A stretch of 64,000 bases of DNA, from positions 62,001 to 126,000 of the forward strand of contig JADGEH010000001.1 of the NCBI GenBank assembly GCA_016744475.1, given 5' to 3'. Position 1 is the first letter of the stretch. The number at the start of each line of letters is the position of its first letter. The DNA comes from Thiotrichales bacterium (GTDB lineage Bacteria; Pseudomonadota; Gammaproteobacteria; Beggiatoales; Beggiatoaceae). The translations under genes were made by a program, and so were the position numbers. Shown here one piece after another: positions 58,129 to 64,000 of the stretch. Below the pieces are notes generated by a model. The model saw only the letters and a program-made list of their open reading frames with translations. It ran no database searches and was not told where the DNA came from.

Positions 58129-60510
58129 CTAAGTTCTTAATGTGGCATCGAAATCTTGCTTCAGGTTGGTTAAAACCTGAGCAATGACAGGATCAATTTC
58201 AGATTCCGTTAGATTGCGCGAAGATGCCCTGAAGGTCAAGCCTAAAGCGAGACTTTTTTTCTCAGGATCAATGCCTTCGCCTTGATAGATGTCAAACAAC
58301 TGGAGGTTGCTAAGAAGCTCTCCAGCGTTTTGACGGATGTGGCTGAGCAAGGTGTCAGCCTGAAGTTTTTTATCCACCACCAAGGCCAGATCGCGGCGAA
58401 TGGCAGGAAATTTTGATAGCTGTTGGAAGACGGGCAAGGGCTGTGTATCCCAAGCATCGAGTTGAATTTCAAATAAAAATGCAGGCACGCTCAAACCCAG
58501 AGAGGCTTCTAAGGCCGGATGAAGCTTACCTAACCAACCTAAAATGCGGCCTTCATGGGTGATTTTTGCGGTTTGTCCGGGATGCAGTGCAGCATGTTCG
58601 CCCGTTTCAAAGCATAAATCGAGTGCCGAATGGCTCAGCAGCGCTTCAATATCAGCTTTAATATCAAAGAAATCCAGGGTACGTTTGTGGGTGCCCCATT
58701 GTTCGGGAAGCACTAAACCGGAAGCGATACCCGCCAGCATTTTGTCTTGTTGCAAGCTGCCATCGGCTTGTTGAACAAAACGTAAACCCGTTTCAAAAAA
58801 GCGGATGTCGGGTTGTTGGCGTTTTTGATTATGACTGAGGGCTTGTATGAGTCCCGGCCATAAGCTGGTGCGCATTTCTGCCAGATCGGAGGCTAAAGGA
58901 TTGGCGAGTTGAATGCCGGACACGCCCGGATCGAGCTGTGCTTGCAAGGCGCTGTCTACAAAGCTGTAGGTGATGGCTTCTCGATAGCCGCGTTCTACCA
59001 ATAAGCTTTGTAAATGTTGCAAGGTATTGGGCTGGCTGCGTCCAATATCCAAGGCAGCGTTGGCGGGTTGACTGGGCAGATGGTTGTAGCCATAGACTCG
59101 CGCCAGTTCTTCAATTAAATCAGCTTCTAAGGTGATGTCAAAGCGGAAACTCGGCGGCACGACATGCCACACATTAGGGGCATCGGCGGTTGAGGTTTTG
59201 TCGATTTCCAATCCTAAACGTCGTAGACAATCTTCCACATCCGCTTTCGGAATGGCTTGGCCTAATAAACGCTCAATGCGTTCAGCCCGCAACGTGATGC
59301 TGTGGCTTTCGGGTAAATGTTCGGCGGCGGTGATTTCAACCAGAGGGGCGACTTGTCCACCGACAATATCCACCAATAATTGAGTGGCTCGTTCAATGGC
59401 TTGGACTTGCAAGGCGGGATCAACGCCGCGTTCAAAGCGATGAGATGAATCCGTGTGCAACCCATAACGGCGGGCACAACCTGCGAGTAATTGAGGCGTG
59501 AAAAAAGCACTTTCTAAGAAAATATCTTGGCTGCCGGGTTCAACTGCCGACAATGCTCCGCCCATCACGCCCGCTAATGCCTGGGCTTGTTGATGATCGG
59601 CAATAACTAAGGTGTTTTCATCTAATTCAAGGGTTTGTCCATCCAGTAATGTGATGGATTCTTGAGGCTGGGCTTTACGTATTTGCAGTCCGCCAGACAG
59701 TTTGCTGAGGTCAAAAGCGTGCAGCGGTTGCCCCAGTTCAAGCAGCACATAATTGGTCACATCGACCACCGCGCTAAGACTGCGCAAACCGCTACGGCGC
59801 AGACGTTCTTGCATCCACAAAGGGGTGGGCACTTGGTTGTTAATGCCGCGAATGATGCGTCCGACATAATGTGGGCAAGCAGCGGTATCCAGCAATGCCA
59901 CCGGGTATTGATCATCAATGCTCACGCTCACGTTTGACTGAGCGGGGGGCGTTAATGCGGCGCGAGTTAATGTGCCGACTTCGCGTGCAATGCCCATGAC
60001 GCTTAAGCAATCGCTGCGATTAGGGGTTAAATCCACTTCAATGCTGACATCATCAAGCCCTAGATAATCACGTATATCGGTGCCGATGGGCGCATCTACA
60101 GGCAATTCCAGTAAGCCTTCTGAATTTTCAGCTAAACCTAATTCGCTGGCAGCGCACAACATGCCAAAGGATTCCACGCCGCGCAATTTGGCTTTTTTAA
60201 TTTTAATATCGGGTAATCGCGCACCGACTAAAGCCACTGGTACTCGTATGCCAACTCTGGCATTAGCTGCACCGCAGACGATTTGTAAGGTCTCTTGAGT
60301 GCCCGCATTCACTTGGCAGACTTGAAGTTTTTTAGCATCAGGATGAGGCTCTGCCGCGAGAATTTCGCCCACTACGACCTGGCTAAATTCGGCGGCTACA
60401 TTTTCAATGCTATCGACTTCCAAGCCAGCCATGGTGAGTTGTTCTGCCAGTTGTTCGGCATTGATGGCTGGGTTTATCCATTCCCGCAACCATTGTTCAC
60501 TGAATTTCAT
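58129..60510 (-). CDS. pheT: Phenylalanine--tRNA ligase beta subunit
   Basis: 793 residues. Domains in order: tRNA-binding OB fold ('[21 protein letters not shown]'), B3/B4, B5 and the C-terminal ferredoxin-like anticodon-binding domain. Forms an alpha2-beta2 enzyme with PheS. The pheS gene, normally directly upstream, is missing from the 3.5 kb to the window end, so the alpha subunit must lie elsewhere. Confidence 0.96.
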   Translation of the reverse strand: MKFSEQWLREWINPAINAEQLAEQLTMAGLEVDSIENVAAEFSQVVVGEILAAEPHPDAKKLQVCQVNAGTQETLQIVCGAANARVGIRVPVALVGARLPDIKIKKAKLRGVESFGMLCAASELGLAENSEGLLELPVDAPIGTDIRDYLGLDDVSIEVDLTPNRSDCLSVMGIAREVGTLTRAALTPPAQSNVSVSIDDQYPVALLDTAACPHYVGRIIRGINNQVPTPLWMQERLRRSGLRSLSAVVDVTNYVLLELGQPLHAFDLSKLSGGLQIRKAQPQESITLLDGQTLELDENTLVIADHQQAQALAGVMGGALSAVEPGSQDIFLESAFFTPQLLAGCARRYGLHTDSSHRFERGVDPALQVQAIERATQLLVDIVGGQVAPLVEITAAEHLPESHSITLRAERIERLLGQAIPKADVEDCLRRLGLEIDKTSTADAPNVWHVVPPSFRFDITLEADLIEELARVYGYNHLPSQPANAALDIGRSQPNTLQHLQSLLVERGYREAITYSFVDSALQAQLDPGVSGIQLANPLASDLAEMRTSLWPGLIQALSHNQKRQQPDIRFFETGLRFVQQADGSLQQDKMLAGIASGLVLPEQWGTHKRTLDFFDIKADIEALLSHSALDLCFETGEHAALHPGQTAKITHEGRILGWLGKLHPALEASLGLSVPAFLFEIQLDAWDTQPLPVFQQLSKFPAIRRDLALVVDKKLQADTLLSHIRQNAGELLSNLQLFDIYQGEGIDPEKKSLALGLTFRASSRNLTESEIDPVIAQVLTNLKQDFDATLRT

Positions 60511-60661
60511 ATTGTGTGTTCTCCATCTTCGTCTTTATGTGCCGAATAGGGGGCAAAGACGATCATCAATCTATTTGATGCGGGTTGTTTGTGGATATTG
60601 ATGTGATTTATAGCTCATGAGTCTTGCGTAGGTAGGCTGAATTTTTTATAAAATCAAAGAT

Positions 60662-60832
60662 ATGAGCGGATATGTAGTCATTCGCATCAGGGCTATCCTT
60701 GCATTTTTTGAAGAATGCCTGAAAAATCGGGGCTTAAATGCTTTAAAGGCACCAGAAAAGTGCAGCAGTGTATCCAAATATTTACTGTATTTCCAGTATG
60801 ATAACGGCGATACCTGCAAATCCAAACGCTAA
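60662..60832 (+). CDS. Small open reading frame before a strong terminator
   Basis: A 56-codon ORF (MSGYVVIRIRAIL... to CKSKR) with only a weak ribosome site, ending 8 bases before the terminator at 60841. The complementary strand read in the same codon register resembles a hydrophobic membrane segment interrupted by three TAA, so this could instead be a decayed gene. No family recognised. Confidence 0.25.
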   Translation: MSGYVVIRIRAILAFFEECLKNRGLNALKAPEKCSSVSKYLLYFQYDNGDTCKSKR

Positions 60833-60840
60833 ATTCCATA

Positions 60841-60876
60841 AAAAAACCCGTCTTGTCATCACAAGACGGGTTTTTT
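60841..60876. terminator. Strong bidirectional terminator
   Basis: A perfect 16-bp stem (AAAAAACCCGTCTTGT with ACAAGACGGGTTTTTT) and a four-base loop. It would shield pheT from transcription arriving from the right. Confidence 0.93.
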
Positions 60877-60942
60877 AGAAGTTGTCTGGTCAATAGAAGC
60901 CGTAGCGAGGTGAAGCTCATTTGAACCTGATTATTTCAAGAT
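60877..60942. repeat. Palindromic repeat family 2, partial copy
   Basis: About 66 bases match the reverse complement of the right end of 43092-43255 (start AGAAGTTGTCTGGTCAATA, then GTAGCGAGGT). Only one end is retained. Confidence 0.7.
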
Positions 60943-61105
60943 GTTGGGTTCTAACGGATGCTGTTGGTGCTTTGTTTTAGCCCTGACAGGGCGTAATAAA
61001 TACTCACGGCACAAACATGGCTTTATTTTACCCCTTCAGGGCTTAACGAATAGACTTGTCCGAGTTTAATATATCCAGTCCACCCAGGGCGTTGCCCCAA
61101 TGTCA
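60943..61105. other. Hairpin-rich non-coding stretch
   Basis: Contains the short palindromes GCCCTGACAGGGC (about 60980), CCCCTTCAGGGCT (about 61028) and CCCAGGGCGTTGCCCC (about 61083). Such motif trios occur as dispersed repeats in several bacteria. No gene seen. Confidence 0.5.
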
Positions 61106-61607
61106 TTAACTGAAGGCTAAAAACAGAACTTCCCTCGTCAGCCTCAAATAATCAATGTCTTGACGCAATGGAGTGGACTGTCGAGGTGGTTTTCGGTTTG
61201 GTCTTCTACAAGTGGGGCTTTGCAAAAAAAACTGAGTTAAGCGTTCTATTACTTCTTCAACGGGTGTATCGCTATACAGTCATTCAAATGCGTGATTCTT
61301 CATCGTATTAAATGAGACCATGCGATTCACTGGTTGAGGATTTTTCACTGTTTTGGCATCAAGTTGTGCTTGTGCATCCTGCGTTAAAATCGATTCAAGC
61401 CCGCTGAGAAATACGCTGGAATGGAAGTCCTGATAGACGGACTCTACACTCAAACCTGTAAAATTCTCTAAATTTAAACGGGTTTTAAGCACACTATAGA
61501 ATGTTTCTACTCCCCAACGTAGCCAGTATATCTTGAGACAATCATTACGTGGGGTAGAGGCTTTCATCCAGTCAATGGGTGACGAGCACTTCATATTCTC
61601 CTGTCTT
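61106..61607 (-). pseudogene. IS4-family transposase remnant
   Basis: The C-terminal part of a DDE transposase. The IS4 Y-(2)-R-(3)-E-(6)-K signature is intact in 'YWLRWGVETFYSVLKTR', followed by 'LNLENFTGLSV'. A premature TGA at 61280-61282 interrupts the frame, but the same frame continues (LYSDTPVEEVIERLTQFF..., SPTCRRPNRKPPRQ) to a TAA at 61106-61108. The N-terminal part is missing, and a MITE-like element abuts at 61608. Inactive. Confidence 0.82.
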
Positions 61608-61767
61608 AGAGCCTATACGAAGATGGGGAATCGAAGCGAAAATTCGCCATTTTGAGGCAGATTTTTCGGTTTTTTAAGGCGAATAGCGAGCGTGTGTTGA
61701 TAAAAAGCGGACAACCTGACCAAAAGGGCGGATTTGCAGCCGATTATCCCGTTTTCGTATAGGCTCT
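61608..61767. mobile_element. MITE-like element, family 3, copy A
   Basis: 160 bp with perfect terminal inverted repeats (AGAGCCTATACGAA / TTCGTATAGGCTCT) and no coding capacity. Related copies lie at 63226-63324 and 63911-64000. It abuts the broken IS4 transposase. Confidence 0.85.
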
Positions 61768-62006
61768 GTAGGAGCTAACAGAATGTGTTATGACACTGCG
61801 TTTGCTTCACGCAGACCGCCTAGCTTTTAAAACCAATATTTTGGGTACAGGAAACCTGTCTAAAGAACCTGCATAACTATCTCGAAGGCAGGATAATGTT
61901 TCACTATATAACCCTTTAGAATCGGGTTTTTCTGGTTTTGTTTGAAAAAAATTGTAATATCATCGCTGGAATAATAGCCAAAGCATCGACGGAGAATAGC
62001 TTAATC
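61768..62006. other. Gap before the GGDEF-like gene
   Basis: 239 bp without a credible gene. A frame open from 61938 is in phase with the next gene, but the ATG at 62007 with its GGAGA (61991) is the better start. Confidence 0.4.
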
Positions 62007-63095
62007 ATGAATATCTTTACGGATGAACAACCTTACAGCTTAGGCGATGTATTTGCCGAGTTGCACAGCAATGGTATGCGACAAGCCTTGATCGCACGCT
62101 CTCTTTTTGTGCTGTTGGTGTTGTTGTGGATTGTGTTTCATACGCCAAGTTATAGTGATTTTTTCTATCATTTCAGTATTCTGGTTTTATTTGCAGGCGT
62201 GGGTGTGGGGTATTGGTGGTTATTTCAGCATGAAAAACAACAAAGCTGGCATCCTTATTTATTAGTGATCTTGGATGCAGGCGTAGTCACCTTAATGTTG
62301 CTATATCACCCTTATGAAATGGCGCACAACATCCAACCGGGACATCTCTTTTTATATTATTTTGCCCTATTGGCTTTGCATAGCTTGCATTTCATACCCC
62401 GCCTCATCGCCTGGACAGCGTTGGTATGCGCTTTTTTCTGGATGATGGGGTTAGCTTTATTAGTGGATACGAACTTACCGGGCACACAAGAAGCCATCCA
62501 GCTATCCACTTGGTTGCCGCAGATTTTTACCTTGTTATTAGTCGGTGCCATTATCAGCTTTAGCATGTTTCAACTGATTTATTTTGCCTTTCGACAACTG
62601 AGTACCGAACGAGAATTTCATAACATCTTGCTGGCAGAACGTGATCTTAGCGCTCAACCTTCATCCGCAGATTACAACAAAGATGCTTTTGCCGATTCTT
62701 TAACGGGATTAGGCACACGCGCAGCCTTTGAACGCGACAGCGCACAATTTGCACGAGTATTTAATGAAGGACGCTTAATTGATCTCAGCATTGCCCTCAT
62801 CGACTTAGAAGGCGCGGATGAGGTGTTGACTGAACGCGGAGAAGAAGCGTATCACGCTCTTTTATGTGAATTTGCCAATGTAGCGCGTTCTAGTTTTCGT
62901 TCTTCAGATATGCCGTACCACTTAGGCGGCAATCAATTTGCGCTACTGGCACCGGGTGCCACACCCAGTAATGCGGATCGCCTGCGTAAGTTGCTAGATG
63001 CCATTGTTGACGACGTAAAAAAACAGGGTTTTCCTGAGATTAGCGCCAAAATGGGATTGTCAACGCTACACGAAGCCACTCACGAACCGGAATAA
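62007..63095 (+). CDS. Membrane protein with degenerate GGDEF domain
   Basis: 362 residues from ATG 62007. About six transmembrane helices in the first 190 residues form a MASE-like sensor. The C-terminal GGDEF fold ('DSLTGLGTRAAFERDS' at the start) has GGNQF at 307-311 in place of GG(D/E)EF, so diguanylate cyclase activity is unlikely. No EAL domain. It may bind nucleotides or partners as a receptor. Confidence 0.82.
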   Translation: MNIFTDEQPYSLGDVFAELHSNGMRQALIARSLFVLLVLLWIVFHTPSYSDFFYHFSILVLFAGVGVGYWWLFQHEKQQSWHPYLLVILDAGVVTLMLLYHPYEMAHNIQPGHLFLYYFALLALHSLHFIPRLIAWTALVCAFFWMMGLALLVDTNLPGTQEAIQLSTWLPQIFTLLLVGAIISFSMFQLIYFAFRQLSTEREFHNILLAERDLSAQPSSADYNKDAFADSLTGLGTRAAFERDSAQFARVFNEGRLIDLSIALIDLEGADEVLTERGEEAYHALLCEFANVARSSFRSSDMPYHLGGNQFALLAPGATPSNADRLRKLLDAIVDDVKKQGFPEISAKMGLSTLHEATHEPE

Positions 63096-63225
63096 CCAGC
63101 GCTTTAGGGATAACCGCTTCTAGCCGTGTTATCCCTTGCAACAAGTCTACTGAACTACAGGCATCACTCCCACCCCGCAGAGAACCCTATGAAGCGAGTG
63201 TATGCCGTACACTGATTAAGGTTTT

Positions 63226-63324
63226 AGAGACTATACAAAGATGGGGAATCGAAACGAAAATTCGCCATTTTGAGGCAGGTTTTTCGGTTTTTTAAGGCGA
63301 TTATCCCGTTTTCGTATAGGCTCT
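63226..63324. mobile_element. MITE-like element, family 3, copy B (internally deleted)
   Basis: 99 bp. Same ends and flanks as copy A (left end AGAGACTATACAAA has two changes) but lacking about 61 internal bases, joined at a short CGA repeat. Lies between the GGDEF-like and DUF3011 genes. Confidence 0.85.
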
Positions 63325-63413
63325 TATACAGTCATAGCGATGAAGCCCTGTTTGCATCGCTAAAAAACCACAAACCTTCATTGACTCAAGCGCTTAGACA
63401 TAAGGTATTCAGC

Positions 63414-63902
63414 ATGACATCACGCCTGCCCATCGGACTCTTAAGCCTATTATTGCTCACCAGCAGCCTGCAAGCCGCCGTGACCGGGCGCGTATTGCGC
63501 TGCGAATCCGTGGATGAAGAACACCAATATTGTCTCGCCTATGTGCGTAGTGGGGTTAAATTGGTGCGTCAATTAAGCCTCAAAGATTGCCGTTATCAAG
63601 ATTCCTGGGGCTATGATTCGGGAGGAATATGGGTAGACAAAGGCTGTCGAGCCGAGTTTTTTATCCGCGACACCCAACGTTTAGAAGATATTCTCAATGA
63701 ACCCGATAGCGGAGTGACCGAACTCATGAGCATGACCGTCGTCGCTGAAATGCTAAATAAAGGACGTTTGCCGGATTGGTCATACTCACCCAACAATATC
63801 ATCGACATTGGCGTGGACTACAACACTTGGTATTACGTCCACACGCCAGACTCTTGGCAGGATTTCTGGTTTTTTCCGGCCTTCCTCAGAATAAAATTCT
63901 GA
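63414..63902 (+). CDS. DUF3011 exported protein
   Basis: 162 residues from ATG 63414, with AAGG 8 bases upstream; an earlier in-frame start lies inside the MITE-like element and is rejected. A signal peptide ends near 'SLQAA'. The DUF3011 signature 'CRYQDSWGYDSGGIWVDKGCRAEF' region with paired cysteines is present. The family is of unknown function; the C-terminal half is not recognised. Confidence 0.75.
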   Translation: MTSRLPIGLLSLLLLTSSLQAAVTGRVLRCESVDEEHQYCLAYVRSGVKLVRQLSLKDCRYQDSWGYDSGGIWVDKGCRAEFFIRDTQRLEDILNEPDSGVTELMSMTVVAEMLNKGRLPDWSYSPNNIIDIGVDYNTWYYVHTPDSWQDFWFFPAFLRIKF

Positions 63903-63910
63903 GGCATCTT

Positions 63911-64000
63911 AGAGCCTATACGAAAACGGGGGCATCGGCTGCAAACCCGCCCTTTTGGTCAGGTTTCCCGCTTTTTTTCGTTACACGCCCGCTATTCGCC
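63911..64000. mobile_element. MITE-like element, family 3, copy C (inverted, cut by window end)
   Basis: Starts with AGAGCCTATACGAA and follows the reverse complement of copy A closely for all 90 visible bases. It lies 8 bases after the DUF3011 stop. Confidence 0.85.

Noticed and set aside
63270..63413. Upstream extension of the DUF3011 gene
   Set aside because: It falls within the MITE-like element and gives a non-signal N-terminus. ATG 63414 has a ribosome site and a signal peptide.

Overview
The window is a chromosomal segment of a Gram-negative gammaproteobacterium. Evidence for this is the core gene order (prfA-prmC, tig-clpP-clpX after a tRNA-Leu, pheT-ihfA-merR, ubiK-comM-nnr), a type IVa minor-pilin locus, lipoprotein boxes and outer-membrane barrels. 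A class III PHA synthase next to a secreted giant protein, a GH57 glycogen enzyme with glgA, several hybrid histidine kinases and many palindromic interspersed repeats fit a Thiotrichales/Beggiatoaceae-like sulfur oxidiser. That placement is an inference from gene content and moderate GC, not a demonstrated assignment.

Layout. 1-2803: the end of a secreted invasin-like Ig-repeat protein. 2999-4926: prfA-prmC (release factor 1 and its methyltransferase). 5089-15260: a complete minor-pilin set (fimT, pilV, pilW, pilX, pilY1, pilE) with an unusually large PilY1. 15380-22592: a 2062-residue propeller/DUF11 secreted protein whose end overlaps phaC. 22960-25880: relA-pgl. 30609-25877 (minus): rsmI, a Sel1 lipoprotein, a Ser/Thr kinase with TPR-like tail and an outer-membrane barrel, tightly packed as one operon. 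30885-31916 (minus): a PilZ protein and an LprI/DUF1311 protein.

32209-36201 is a compact four-gene module that resembles the inner-membrane assembly platform of type II secretion, type IV pili or MSHA (F/G, L or PilM-PilN/MshI, PilO/MshJ, PilP/GspC/MshK). It has no ATPase, secretin or pilin beside it. Then come rlpA-like, a class V aminotransferase and a DUF945 protein. 43074-39566 (minus): tRNA-Leu(TAG), tig, clpP, clpX. 43398-49271: three multidomain sensor/response proteins, two on minus and one divergent. 49391-53744: a SnoaL-like lipoprotein, ubiK, comM, nnr. 57250-53961 (minus): GH57 then glgA. 60510-57473 (minus): pheT, ihfA, merR, without pheS upstream.

60511-64000 is a repeat-rich, decayed region. 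It holds a strong terminator, a broken IS4-family transposase and three copies of a MITE-like element, and these surround a GGDEF protein with a degenerate active site and a DUF3011 protein. Three families of short palindromic repeats recur across the window: 5808/30660; 43092/60877 with a fragment at 14688; and 61608/63226/63911. No CRISPR array, prophage or rRNA was seen. The least explained pieces are the 32209-36201 secretion-like module, the domain-inserted PilY1, and the kinase/Sel1/barrel operon.
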